A stretch of 64,000 nucleotides of DNA from Halobaculum saliterrae (lineage in GTDB: Archaea; Halobacteriota; Halobacteria; Halobacteriales; Haloferacaceae), in the NCBI RefSeq assembly GCF_009831625.1, contig NZ_WUUS01000001.1, positions 537,493 through 601,492 of the forward strand. Reading direction: 5' to 3'. A model generated the notes under the pieces. The model ran no database searches, was not told the DNA's origin, and saw only the letters and a program-made list of their open reading frames with translations. The translations under genes and the position numbers were made by a program. Shown piece after piece: positions 52,412 to 61,384 of this stretch (within the stretch, counting starts at the first letter, position 1; every line of letters starts with the position of its first letter).

Positions 52412-53260
52412 ATGTCCGAGTCATCCGGCGGCGACGCCGCCGACTCGCGAAGCGGAACCGACTCCCCCGACGCCACGGACGCCGCGGACACGACCGACTC
52501 GGCGTCGGACGCGCCGGATTCCGCGCCCGGATCGGCCGCCGCGGCGCCGCCCGAGGGCGCCGCAGTCGTCGTCTGCTTCGACATGGACGGCGTCCTCGTC
52601 GACTCCGAGGACTACTGGCACGTCGCCGAACGCGAGGAGATACTGCCGCGCGTGCTCGCTGACGGCTCCGACTCCCCCGAACTCGACGAGGTGACGGGGA
52701 TGTACTACGGCGAGATCTACGACTACCTCGCCGAGCACTACGAGGTGGTCGTGGACAGGGACGAGTTCATGACGCTGTACGACGAGACGGCGGAGTCGAT
52801 CTACGGCGAGCGCGTCGAACTCCTCGACGGCGCCCGGGCGTTCGTCGACGAACTCCGCGACGCGGGCGTTCCCGTCGCGCTCGTCTCGTCGTCGCCACGC
52901 GACTGGATCGAGGTGGTCCTCGACCGGTTCGCGCTCGCGTTCGATCTGATCGCGCCCGCCGAGGAGTTCGACGGCCCGGGTAAACCCGAGCCGGGGCTGT
53001 ACGAGGAGGCGATCCGCGATCTGGGCGGGACGATCGACCGCGCGGTCGCGGTCGAGGACTCCGAGAACGGCGTGCTCGCGGCCGCTCGATCGGGCGCGTA
53101 CACGATCGCCGTCCGAGACGACCACAACGCCGCAACCGACCTCTCGGCGGCCGACGAGGTCGTCGACCGGGACGACCCGGAGGCGCTGTTCGCGTCGGTC
53201 CGTCAGTCCACGCGGACGATCCGCGAGTCCGTCTCGGGGAGCAACGGCAACTCGGGGTAA
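52412..53260 (+). CDS. HAD superfamily phosphatase / phosphoglucomutase-like
   Basis: A 282-residue protein. A 47-residue acidic tail (DSRSGTDSPDATDAADTTDS) precedes the HAD core. Motif I VVCFDMDGVLVDSED has the nucleophilic aspartate. The helical cap covers residues 75-135. Motif II is ALVSSSPRDW, motif III GKPEPGLYEEAI with the lysine, and motif IV VAVEDSENGVLAAARSGA. This is the layout of subfamily I beta-phosphoglucomutase/phosphoglycolate-type enzymes. Start ATG 52412. Its last 58 bp overlap the convergent helicase gene, an unusual tail-to-tail overlap. Confidence 0.88.
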   Translation: MSESSGGDAADSRSGTDSPDATDAADTTDSASDAPDSAPGSAAAAPPEGAAVVVCFDMDGVLVDSEDYWHVAEREEILPRVLADGSDSPELDEVTGMYYGEIYDYLAEHYEVVVDRDEFMTLYDETAESIYGERVELLDGARAFVDELRDAGVPVALVSSSPRDWIEVVLDRFALAFDLIAPAEEFDGPGKPEPGLYEEAIRDLGGTIDRAVAVEDSENGVLAAARSGAYTIAVRDDHNAATDLSAADEVVDRDDPEALFASVRQSTRTIRESVSGSNGNSG

Positions 53261-55545
53261 ACGATCTCCACCTCGTACCGCATCTCCGCCTCGCCGGGCG
53301 CGCCGAACACGCCGACCGGGACGGTCGTCTCGTCGCTGAGGTAGAGCGTCTTCTCGGTCATCTCGACGCCGTTCGCGGTGACGCGGATCCCCGCGCGGGC
53401 GCTCCCGCCGACGTTCCGAACCGTGACCTCCAGCATCTCGTTCTCCCCGGTTCCGATCGCGTCGGGGAACGCGCCCCACTCGACGACGGCGTTCGGGAGG
53501 TCCTCCGCCTGCCGTACCACGCGCTCGGCGACTCCCTCCGAGAGGCCCGCGCGGGTGAGCCGCTCGGTCCCGGCGGCGATCACGTCCGCGGGGGTGGTGA
53601 GCCCGCCCGCCGACAGCGACTCCGCGCGTCCCTCGCCGACGCCCTCGATGGCGGTGAGGCCGACCGCCTCGCGCTTGACGCCGTGCTCGACCCGCGCCTC
53701 GACCCGGCGGACGAGGTTCGCGGCGCGCGGACCGGCCACGGCGTCGGCGAACTCCCGCAGCGCCGCGAGCAGGCGCAGCGCGTTCTGGCGGATGATCCAC
53801 GCGTCCGACCGGAGGTCCGAGGGCGTCGACCCGTGGACCGCCGCGTGGAGGATCGCGAGCACCTTCCGGTTGCCGCCCTCCAGATCGGTGTCCACGTCCG
53901 AGAGCACGCGGTCGACGGCGTCGGCCTCCGACGAGCGCGAGGAGGCGGAGTCGAACTCGGCGGCGGCGGCGACCGTGCGGAGGACGGCGTTCTCGTCGAT
54001 CGCCTCCCGCTCGCCGAGCCCGGCGAACCGCTCGGCCGTCTCCATCCGCAGGTAGTACTTCGAGGCCAGTCGGCCCAGCGTGGTCGCCGCCACTCCGAGC
54101 TGGTCGTCGGTCTCGACGAAGCCGCGGTCGACCAGCGAGTCCAGCGTGTCGCGGACGCTGTCGCGGATCCCCTCGAAGTCGTACGCCTCGGGCTCGGTGC
54201 CCGCGCGGACGTAGTAGAACGTCGTCTCCAGCCACGACATCACGTCGTCGAGCCCGGAGATCGTCCCGAGGGCGATCTCGGCGTTCAGATGCGAGTCGAG
54301 GTCCTCCGCGAGGCGGGACTCGATCTCCTTGCCCTCCCGCAACAGGGTCCGGTACTTGTCGGCGTCCGCGCGGTCGCAGACGACCCAGCCGTACCCCACG
54401 TCGTCGTATCCCGGTCGCCCGGCGCGCCCGAGCATCTGGAGCACGTCGAGCGGGCTGATGTCGACCTCGCCCTCCAGCGGGTCGTGGTACTTCGTGTCCC
54501 GGATGACGACACAGCGGGCGGGGAGGTTCACGCCCCACGCGAGCGTCGAGGTGGAGAACAGCAGCTGTATCTTCCCCTCCTTGAACCACCGCTCGACGCG
54601 GTCCTTGTCGTTCTTCGAGAGCCCCGCGTGGTGGAAGGCGACGCCGTCGACGACCGAGTGCCGGAGCGTGTCGTTGTCCAGTTCCTTGGCCGCGGTGTGG
54701 AAGTCGTAGTCGCCGCGGGCGCCCATCTCGAGGTCGCGCTCGCCGATCTCGTCGCGGGCCTTCTTGGCGGCCATCACGGTGTCCTGCCGGGAGGAGACGA
54801 ACACGAGCGCCTGCCCCTCCTCGCGGATGTGCGGCTCCGCGAGGTCGAGCGCGCGGTACAGCCGGCGGTACTTGTCGGCGAAGGAGTTGTCGCCGTGGGT
54901 GTACGTCTTCACGCCGGTCTCCAGATCGACCGGGCGGTACTCCTCGCCGAACTGGAAGGTGGTCTCCGGCGGCGCGTCGAGCCACTCGGCCACGTCGCCG
55001 ACGTTGGGCATCGTCGCCGACAGAGCGACGACGCGGGGGTCACAGAGGCGGCGCAGCCGGGAGACGGTCACCTCGAGGACGGCGCCGCGCTTGTCGGAGT
55101 CGAGCAGGTGGACCTCGTCGATGACACAGCAGTCCACGTCGTTGATGAAGTCGTAGCGGGCGGACTCGTGTTTCCGCGTCGCCGAGTCGGTCTTCTCGGG
55201 CGTCATCACGAGGATGTCGGCGCGCTCGGCGCGGCGGGGGTTGAGGTCGCGCTCGCCGGTGACGACGTACACGGAGTAGCCGAGCTCCTCGAAGCGGTCC
55301 CACTCGGCCTCCTTCTCGTTGGTGAGCGCCCGGAGGGGCGCGATGAACAGCGCCGTGCCGCCGTCCTTCAGCGTCTCGCAGATCGCGAGTTCCGCGAGCG
55401 CGGTCTTGCCGGAGGCGGTCGGGGCCGCGGCGACGACGTTGTCGTCGCGCTCGAGGATGGCCGGCAACGCCTCCCGCTGCATGCGGTTGAACTCCTCGAA
55501 GCCGAACGCGTCGGCGAACTCCGGGACGGCGTCTGCGACCTTCAT
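53203..55545 (-). CDS. Ski2-type helicase with Sec63-like C-terminus
   Basis: A 780-residue superfamily 2 helicase, paralogous to hel308. Walker A APTASGKTALAEL (residue 41), DEVH (about 138), SATMPNVG, FVSSRQDTVMAAKKA, TLAWGVNLPARCVVIRD and QMLGRAGRPG. A winged helix and ratchet region follow, with LRMETAERFAGLGEREAIDE, then HhH (LTAIEGVGEGRAESL). Unlike Hel308 it ends in a beta-sandwich domain (MLEVTVRNVGGSARAGIRVT ... MRYEVEIVYPELP), as in the Sec63 unit of Brr2/ASCC3. This could suit RNA or alkylation-repair roles; function unproven. Start ATG 55545. Confidence 0.9.
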   Translation of the reverse strand: MKVADAVPEFADAFGFEEFNRMQREALPAILERDDNVVAAAPTASGKTALAELAICETLKDGGTALFIAPLRALTNEKEAEWDRFEELGYSVYVVTGERDLNPRRAERADILVMTPEKTDSATRKHESARYDFINDVDCCVIDEVHLLDSDKRGAVLEVTVSRLRRLCDPRVVALSATMPNVGDVAEWLDAPPETTFQFGEEYRPVDLETGVKTYTHGDNSFADKYRRLYRALDLAEPHIREEGQALVFVSSRQDTVMAAKKARDEIGERDLEMGARGDYDFHTAAKELDNDTLRHSVVDGVAFHHAGLSKNDKDRVERWFKEGKIQLLFSTSTLAWGVNLPARCVVIRDTKYHDPLEGEVDISPLDVLQMLGRAGRPGYDDVGYGWVVCDRADADKYRTLLREGKEIESRLAEDLDSHLNAEIALGTISGLDDVMSWLETTFYYVRAGTEPEAYDFEGIRDSVRDTLDSLVDRGFVETDDQLGVAATTLGRLASKYYLRMETAERFAGLGEREAIDENAVLRTVAAAAEFDSASSRSSEADAVDRVLSDVDTDLEGGNRKVLAILHAAVHGSTPSDLRSDAWIIRQNALRLLAALREFADAVAGPRAANLVRRVEARVEHGVKREAVGLTAIEGVGEGRAESLSAGGLTTPADVIAAGTERLTRAGLSEGVAERVVRQAEDLPNAVVEWGAFPDAIGTGENEMLEVTVRNVGGSARAGIRVTANGVEMTEKTLYLSDETTVPVGVFGAPGEAEMRYEVEIVYPELPLLPETDSRIVRVD

Positions 55546-55829
55546 TCGTTGGATGTCGTCATGGGCGGTTGGATCTCGGGGTGGCGCGGTCCGCGATCGG
55601 TCGGGACTGAGGGATCGGATCGAGCCGGGTCGTGTCGGCGGACCGCGCCGGCAACTACGAGTAGGTCGGGGCGCTTCGGCGGATGAACCTTTCCCTCTGC
55701 GGTTGATCGGGCGTGGTCGTGTTCGTGTGAGCCGGATTCATGGAAGCATTCGTCGTATTCGAGGTCGGGTCACTCCGTCTCGTACCGCGAGCGAGGGCGA
55801 AGCCCGAGCGAGCGGAAGTTTTGGCATCA

Positions 55830-55952
55830 CCAGACGCCCCCGGCGTCTGGTTAGTAGTCGGATTCCTGCGGAATCCGACGACATGAACGGGTTTTTCTGA
55901 GAGGGGTTCCCGCAGGTCGCCGGAGGCGACCGAGGAAACCCCTCTCAGAAAA
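55830..55952. repeat. Cluster of perfect inverted repeats (nested hairpins)
   Basis: Four perfect stems lie within 123 bp. CCAGACGCC/GGCGTCTGG is at about 55830-55850 with a 3-base loop. GTCGGATTCC/GGAATCCGAC is at about 55857-55879, also 3-base loop. TTTTCTGAGAGGGGTT (55893-55908) pairs with AACCCCTCTCAGAAAA (55937-55952) over 16 bp and encloses GGTCGCC/GGCGACC (55915-55931). The cluster starts 8 bp beyond the SDR stop. It may be a terminator array, a structured RNA or a small mobile-element remnant. The rest of the gap 55546-55829 has no gene; its left part has the helicase promoter. Confidence 0.85.
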
Positions 55953-55960
55953 GAGGTTCG

Positions 55961-56662
55961 TTAGAAGTCCTCGACGTGCGGCCGCAGATCCAACTCCAGC
56001 GTCCACGCGCTGCGGTCCTGTTGCACGAGGTGCCAGTAGCTGTCGGCGATCGCGTCGGGATCGAGGTACTCCTCGGGGGTGTCCGTCTCCACGCCCGGCG
56101 TGAGGATGCCGCCGTCGATCACGACGTGGGCGACGTGGATCCCCTCCGGGCCGAGCTCTCGCGCCATCGACTCCGCGAGGCCGCGGGCGCCGAACTTCGC
56201 CATCGAGAAGCCGACCGCGCCCTCGCGCCCGCGCACGGCCGTGGTCGCGCCCGTGAAGACGATCGTCCCCGCCGTGCCGTCGTTGTCCGCCCCGGCGCGC
56301 ATGTCCTTGACCGCCTCCCGCGAACAGAGGAAACCAGCGCGCGGTCCGACCTCGTACGCCCGGTCGAAGGCGTCGAGGTCCGTGTCCATCAGCCCCGTCC
56401 AGCCGGCGGCGCTGGCGTGATTCACGAGCACGTCGACGGGGCCGAGATCGGCGCGGATCCGGTCGAACGCCGCCTCGACGTCGGTCGGCTCCGCGAGGTT
56501 CGCCGGCGCCGCGACCGCCGCCGTCGGCAGGTCGTCGGCCAGCTTCCGGATGTAGCCCTCGCTGCGGGCGATCAGCCCCAGGTCGCACTCCTCCGCGGCG
56601 AACCGCCGCGCGATCGACTCGCCCAGTCCCGGGCCGACGCCCGCGATGACTGCCGTGGTCAT
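55961..56662 (-). CDS. SDR-family protein with altered catalytic tyrosine
   Basis: A 233-residue Rossmann protein. The cofactor motif is AGVGPGLGESIARRFA (GxxxGxG). NHASAAGW stands where NNAG usually is. The active site has FTGATTAVRGREGAVGFSMAKFGARG, where the YxxxK tyrosine is replaced by Phe (FSMAK), so classical reduction is doubtful. The C-terminus AHVVIDGGILTPGVETDTPE resembles a distinct SDR subgroup that shares this change. ATG 56662 follows a GGTTATG box by about 27 bp. It is divergent from valS. Confidence 0.82.
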   Translation of the reverse strand: MTTAVIAGVGPGLGESIARRFAAEECDLGLIARSEGYIRKLADDLPTAAVAAPANLAEPTDVEAAFDRIRADLGPVDVLVNHASAAGWTGLMDTDLDAFDRAYEVGPRAGFLCSREAVKDMRAGADNDGTAGTIVFTGATTAVRGREGAVGFSMAKFGARGLAESMARELGPEGIHVAHVVIDGGILTPGVETDTPEEYLDPDAIADSYWHLVQQDRSAWTLELDLRPHVEDF

Positions 56663-56812
56663 GATCGCCGTGTCGCTCGGGCGGGGCATAACCGTTGGCC
56701 GGGGGTCGAGGTCGCCTCCGCGGCACCACGGCACCGCGACCGCGCTCGACCGTGTGCCGCTCCCTCCCACAACCGAGTCGCTTAACAGGCGTTCCGGGGA
56801 AGTACGTGTGAA

Positions 56813-59470
56813 ATGCCCAGTGGGGACTACGACCCGGAGACCACAGAGCCCGAGTGGCAGCGGCGCTGGGTCGACCAGGAGACGTACGCGTACGACGAGG
56901 AGGCCGCGACCGACCCGAACACCGTCTTCTCCATCGACTCCCCGCCGCCGACGGTATCCGGCGACCTCCACATGGGCCACCTGTACGGGTTCACCCTGCA
57001 GGACTTCGTCGCCCGATTCGAGCGCATGAACGGGGAGACGACGTTCTTCCCGTTCGGCTACGACGACAACGGCATCGCCTCCGAGCGGCTCACCGAGGAC
57101 GAGCTCGACATCCGCCATCAGGACTTCGAGCGCCGGGAGTTCCAGCGCAAGTGCCGCGAGGTGTGTGCCGACTACGAGGCACAGTTCACCGAGAACATTC
57201 AGGGACTCGGCGTCTCGGTCGACTGGAACCACACCTACCAGACGATCGAGCCGCGCGTCCAGCGCATCTCCCAGCTCTCGTTCGTCGACCTGTACGAGCA
57301 GGGCCGCGAGTACCGCGAGAAGGCACCCGCGATCTGGTGTCCAGAATGCGAGACGGCCATCTCGCAGGTCGAGACCGAGGACGACGAGCAGGACAGCCAC
57401 TTCCACGACATCGCCTTCGGCGTCTCTGGGAGTGACGAGGAGTTCACCATCTCGACGACGCGGCCGGAACTCCTCCCCGCCTGCGTCGCCGTCTTCGTCC
57501 ACCCCGACGACGACGAGAACCAACACCTCGTCGGCGAGTCCGCCGAGATCCCGCTGTTCGGCCACGAGGTCCCGATCCTCGCGGACGAGGGCGTCGACAT
57601 GGAGACCGGCTCGGGGATCGTCATGTGCTGTACGTTCGGCGACCAGAACGACATCGAGTGGTACCAGATCCACGACCTGGACCTGCGCGTCGCCATCGAC
57701 GAGTCCGGCCACATGACCGAGGTCGCCGAGGGGTACGAGGGGATGCACTCGACGGAGGCCGGCGAGGCCATCGTCGAGGACCTCGACGACGCGGGCGCGC
57801 TGCTGGACCGCCGCGCCATCTCTCACACGGTCAACGTCCACGAGCGGTGCGGCACGAGCATCGAGTTCCTCGTCACCGAGCAGTGGTACATCCGGATGCT
57901 CGACAAGGCCGACGAGTACCTCGAGGCGGGCCGGGAGATGGAGTGGTTCCCGGAGAAGATGTTCTCCCGGTACGAGCACTGGGTCGAGGGGCTGCAGTGG
58001 GACTGGCTCATCTCCCGCCAGCGCTCCTCGGGGATCCCGTTCCCGGTGTGGTACTGCGACGACTGCGGCGAGGAGATCATCGCCGACAAGGCCGACCTCC
58101 CGGTCGACCCGCTCTCGGACGACCCGCCCGTCGACGCCTGTCCGGAGTGCGGTCACGACGAGTTCGTTCCCGAGGACGACGTGCTGGACACGTGGGCCAC
58201 CTCCAGCCTGACGCCGCTCATCAACGCGGGCTGGGACTGGGACGGGGAGGCCGAGGAGTACACGATGGAGCACCCGGAGCTGTACCAGTTCGACATGCGC
58301 CCGCAGGGCCACGACATCATCAGCTTCTGGCTGTTCCACACCCTCGTCAAGTGCTACGAGCACACCGACGAGGTGCCGTTCCACGAGACGCTGATCAACG
58401 GGATGGTGCTCGACGAGAACCGCGAGGCGATGTCCAAGTCGAAGGGCAACGTCGTCCTCCCGCGGGAGGTGCTCGCCGAGTACCCCGTCGACGCCGCCCG
58501 CTTCTGGGCCGCCGGCTCGGCCATCGGCGACGACCTCCCGTACAACGAGAAGGGGCTGCGCGCGGGCGAGAAGCTCCTCCAGAAGCTGTGGAACGCCTCG
58601 AAGCTCGTGGAGTCCCTGGTCGGCGACGCTCGCGAGGAGCGGCCCGACCTCGAACACGACGACCTCCGGGAGCTCGACCGGTGGCTGCTCGCCGAGCTGG
58701 ACGAGCTCGCCGAGACACTCACCGAGCAACTGGAACGACGGGAGTTCTCGAAGGCCCGGGACGACCTCCGCGGCTTCTTCTGGCACACGTTCTGTGACGA
58801 CTACCTCGAGGTCGCCAAGACGCGCGTCCGGGAGGCCGAGGACGACGACCCCGCGGCGCGGTACACGCTGTCGGTCGCCCACGAGCGCTTCCTGAAGCTG
58901 TTCGCCCCGATGCTCGCGCACGTCACGGAGGAACTGTGGCAGGACATGTACGCCGAGGACCGCGCGGGCGACGACTTCGACTCCGTCCACCTGCGCGACT
59001 GGCCCGAGCCGCTGGGCGTCGAGGCCGACCACGAGGCCGGCGTCGCCGCGATGTCCGTCGTGGGTGCGCTGCGCCGGTACAAGAGCGAGCGAGGCCTCCC
59101 GCTCAACGCCGAGTTGGACCGCGTCGAGGTGTACGGCGAGGGCGACCTCGCGGCGTTCGCCGACGACGTCCGCGGCGTGATGAACGTCGGCGAACTCGCC
59201 GTCCTCGACGAGGAGCCCGAGGTCGAGTCGGTGATCGTCGGCATCGACCTCGACTACGCGCAGGTCGGTCCGAAGTACGGCGAGCAGGTCGGTGACATCG
59301 AGGCCGCGCTCGCGCAGGACGACTACGAGATCGTCGACGGCGAACTGCACGTCGCCGGCGAGACGCTCGGCGCGGACCTGTTCGAGGTCGACCGCGAGCG
59401 TAGATACTCCGGAACCGGGGAACTGCTCCAGCCGGAGGACGCGGTCGTTATCGTCCACGGCGACGAGTAG
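56813..59470 (+). CDS. valS: Valyl-tRNA synthetase
   Basis: An 885-residue class I synthetase. HIGH is present as SGDLHMGHLYGFTLQ (about residue 52) and KMSKS as REAMSKSKGNVVLP (about 540). The editing domain contains FTISTTRPELLPACVAVFVH and SGIVMCCTFGDQNDIEWY. The conserved DMRPQGHDIISFWLFHTLVK lies just before the KMSKS region. Zinc-type cysteines occur in WCPECE and YCDDCGEE ... CPECGHDEF. The C-terminal helical anticodon domain follows; no coiled-coil arm is apparent. CTTAAC about 28 bp before the ATG suggests a leaderless transcript. Confidence 0.95.
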   Translation: MPSGDYDPETTEPEWQRRWVDQETYAYDEEAATDPNTVFSIDSPPPTVSGDLHMGHLYGFTLQDFVARFERMNGETTFFPFGYDDNGIASERLTEDELDIRHQDFERREFQRKCREVCADYEAQFTENIQGLGVSVDWNHTYQTIEPRVQRISQLSFVDLYEQGREYREKAPAIWCPECETAISQVETEDDEQDSHFHDIAFGVSGSDEEFTISTTRPELLPACVAVFVHPDDDENQHLVGESAEIPLFGHEVPILADEGVDMETGSGIVMCCTFGDQNDIEWYQIHDLDLRVAIDESGHMTEVAEGYEGMHSTEAGEAIVEDLDDAGALLDRRAISHTVNVHERCGTSIEFLVTEQWYIRMLDKADEYLEAGREMEWFPEKMFSRYEHWVEGLQWDWLISRQRSSGIPFPVWYCDDCGEEIIADKADLPVDPLSDDPPVDACPECGHDEFVPEDDVLDTWATSSLTPLINAGWDWDGEAEEYTMEHPELYQFDMRPQGHDIISFWLFHTLVKCYEHTDEVPFHETLINGMVLDENREAMSKSKGNVVLPREVLAEYPVDAARFWAAGSAIGDDLPYNEKGLRAGEKLLQKLWNASKLVESLVGDAREERPDLEHDDLRELDRWLLAELDELAETLTEQLERREFSKARDDLRGFFWHTFCDDYLEVAKTRVREAEDDDPAARYTLSVAHERFLKLFAPMLAHVTEELWQDMYAEDRAGDDFDSVHLRDWPEPLGVEADHEAGVAAMSVVGALRRYKSERGLPLNAELDRVEVYGEGDLAAFADDVRGVMNVGELAVLDEEPEVESVIVGIDLDYAQVGPKYGEQVGDIEAALAQDDYEIVDGELHVAGETLGADLFEVDRERRYSGTGELLQPEDAVVIVHGDE

Positions 59471-59527
59471 TCGGCGCGCGCCCTCGTCGACCCAAACCGT
59501 CTTCTCGCCGCGGCCGGACGCTCACCC

Positions 59528-59797
59528 GTGAACAGACGTGCCCTCTCGCTGGGCGGCTTCGTCGTCGCCGGCGTCTCACAGGTTCTCCTCGGCGCCGCCA
59601 TGTACGCGGGCGGCGACACCCCCGCGAACCCGCTGTTCTCGGTACTCGGCGGACTGCTGGTCGCCGGCGTGTTCGCCCGCGCGCTGCTCCGCGGCGACGA
59701 CCTGAACGGCCTCGCGACCCGGCCCCTGTTCGTCGCCGTCGGCGTCGCGTCCGGCGTCGTCTCGGCCGTACTCACGCTCGGGGTGCTGATCGGATGA
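59528..59797 (+). CDS. Small membrane protein, first of a tandem pair
   Basis: An 89-residue protein starting at GTG 59528 (MNRRALSLGGFVVAGVSQVL). Three helices are predicted with a RGDDLNG loop between the second and third. It is clearly homologous to the following gene (LSLGGF, RGDDLNG, VVSA in the same positions). Its last four bases overlap the next start (ATGA). No family is recognised. A transporter or sensor accessory role is possible but not shown. Confidence 0.75.
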   Translation: MNRRALSLGGFVVAGVSQVLLGAAMYAGGDTPANPLFSVLGGLLVAGVFARALLRGDDLNGLATRPLFVAVGVASGVVSAVLTLGVLIG

Positions 59798-60066
59798 ACC
59801 CGGACGTGCGCGTCCTCTCACTCGGCGGGTTCGCGTTCTCGGGTGCGTGCCAAGTCGCGGTCGGCGTGGTCGAGTACGCGAACGGCGCGCTCTCGGATGC
59901 CGGACTGTCGATCCTCGTCGGCGTCGGCGTGCTGTGGATATTCGGGGGACCGCTGGTCCGAGGAGACGACCTGAACGGGGTCGGCTCCCGGCCGGCGTTC
60001 GCGGCCGTCGGCGTCGGCCTCGGAGTGGTCTCGGCGGCGGTCCTGCTCGTCACGCTCGGCGTCTGA
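59794..60066 (+). CDS. Small membrane protein, second of a tandem pair
   Basis: A 90-residue three-helix protein starting MNPDVRVLSLGGFAFSGACQ. It matches the previous protein across its whole length, including VRGDDLNGVGSRPAFAAVGV against LRGDDLNGLATRPLFVAVGV, so the pair arose by tandem duplication. The overlap ATGA implies coupled, roughly equal production, as expected of a heterodimer such as SMR-type pairs, though the sequence is not SMR. It ends 5 bp before the convergent pyrD stop. Confidence 0.75.
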   Translation: MNPDVRVLSLGGFAFSGACQVAVGVVEYANGALSDAGLSILVGVGVLWIFGGPLVRGDDLNGVGSRPAFAAVGVGLGVVSAAVLLVTLGV

Positions 60067-60070
60067 CCGG

Positions 60071-61126
60071 CTACAGGTCCGCGCCGACCGCGTCGGCGAC
60101 GGAGTCGAAGCCGTCGCGCTCCAGCAGCCTCGCCAGTCCCTCGTTGATGTCGCGGGCGACGCTCGGTCCCTCGTAGACGAGGCCGGTGTACAGCTGGACG
60201 AGGCTCGCGCCGTTCCTGATCTTCGCGTACGCGCCCGCGGCGTCGGAGACACCGCCGACGCCGACCACCGGCACGTCCGTGCGCTCCGCGATGAACCGGA
60301 CCATGCTCGTCGCGCGCGCCTCGAGCGGCTTGCCCGAGAGCCCGCCCCGCTCTGCCCGCTGGGGGCTCCGGAGGGCGTCGGGGCGATCGGTCGTGGTGTT
60401 CGTCGCGATGACACCGTCGAGACCGAGGTCGTCGACGACGGCGAGCGCTTCCTCGACGGCGGGTTCGGGGAGGTCCGGAGAGAACTTCACGAGCAGCGGG
60501 TCGGCGCCGGCGTCCGAGAGGGTCCCGAGGATCCGCTCCAGGGACTCGCGGTTCTGTAGCGAGCGCAGGCCGGGGGTGTTCGGGGACGAGACGTTGACGG
60601 CGACGTAGTCCGCGTGTGCGCCCACGCGCTCGTACGTGTACAGGTAATCGTCGGCGGCGTCCTCCAGCGGAGTCGACTTCGACTTGCCCACGTTGACGCC
60701 GAGGGGAACCTCGGGCGCGGGCTCGCGGTCGAGGCGATCGCCGACCCGGTCGGCTCCCTCGTTGTTGAAGCCCATGCGGTTGACGATGGCGTCGTCCTCC
60801 CGCAGTCGGAACATCCGCGGACGGGGATTCCCCGGCTGGCGCTCGGCGGTGACGCCACCGACCTCGACGTGACCGAAGCCGAGTGCCGCGAGGGCCCGCG
60901 GAACCCGGGCGTTCTTGTCGAAGCCGGCGGCGACGCCGACCGGCGTCGGAAACTCGACGCCGAACGCGTCCGTCTCGAGCCGCTCGTCGCTGACGGCGTA
61001 TCGATCGCGGAGAAGCGTCTGGATCGGTGTTCCCTGAACGGCGCGCAACAGTCGCTGAGTGGTCTCGTGGGCGGTTTCGGCGGGGAGCGCGTACAGCGCC
61101 GGCTTCGCGAGATCGTAGGCCCTCAT
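60071..61126 (-). CDS. pyrD: Dihydroorotate dehydrogenase (quinone), class 2
   Basis: A 351-residue FMN enzyme oxidising dihydroorotate to orotate in pyrimidine synthesis. The N-terminal helices (MRAYDLAKPALYALPAETAH) are the membrane-associating extension of class 2 enzymes. The core has NPVGVAAGFDKNARVPRALA-like sequence (TPVGVAAGFDKNA), GHVEVGGVTAERQPGNPRPR, MGFNNEGAD, VNVSSPNTPGLRSLQ with the catalytic serine, and VKFSPDLPE. The phosphate site is GVGGVSDAAGAYAKIRNGAS and VQLYTGLVYEGPSV. The start is ATG 61126. It appears as a single gene. Confidence 0.94.
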   Translation of the reverse strand: MRAYDLAKPALYALPAETAHETTQRLLRAVQGTPIQTLLRDRYAVSDERLETDAFGVEFPTPVGVAAGFDKNARVPRALAALGFGHVEVGGVTAERQPGNPRPRMFRLREDDAIVNRMGFNNEGADRVGDRLDREPAPEVPLGVNVGKSKSTPLEDAADDYLYTYERVGAHADYVAVNVSSPNTPGLRSLQNRESLERILGTLSDAGADPLLVKFSPDLPEPAVEEALAVVDDLGLDGVIATNTTTDRPDALRSPQRAERGGLSGKPLEARATSMVRFIAERTDVPVVGVGGVSDAAGAYAKIRNGASLVQLYTGLVYEGPSVARDINEGLARLLERDGFDSVADAVGADL

Positions 61127-61186
61127 TGCGGTGCTCGCCCGTGTCTCAGAGCGGGCACGCTCTTGAACTGCGGGGGTTGTCCGGAC

Positions 61187-61384
61187 TCAGAAGTCGTGTT
61201 CTACCTCGTCGGGGTCCGCCTTCTGAATGATGATCTTGCCGTCGCGGACGCGAACGAACACCTCGTCGCCGATATCCATGCCGGCGACCGCGAGCTCGTC
61301 CTCGTGCAGGTTCACGTGGACGTTGTGGTACTCGCCGTTCTCGTCCTTGGCACCACTCGGACTGAGCGTCTTCTTCCGGACCAT
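61187..61384 (-). CDS. AbrB/SpoVT-like small DNA-binding protein
   Basis: A 65-residue protein starting MVRKKTLSPSGAKDENGEYH. The body (VHVNLHEDELAVAGMDIGDE followed by VFVRVRDGKIIIQKADPDEV) matches the swapped-hairpin AbrB fold, where two copies form a DNA-binding dimer. ATG 61384 is preferred to the longer open frame, which crosses the promoter region (TATA-like ACTTATG at about 61421). It is divergent from MC1. Target genes are unknown. Confidence 0.75.
   Translation of the reverse strand: MVRKKTLSPSGAKDENGEYHNVHVNLHEDELAVAGMDIGDEVFVRVRDGKIIIQKADPDEVEHDF

Noticed and set aside
55961..59458. A 1165-codon open frame on the minus strand across valS
   Set aside because: It lies antisense to a complete valyl-tRNA synthetase and reads as Arg/Val/Asp-rich shadow sequence; only its last 233 codons (the SDR) are real.
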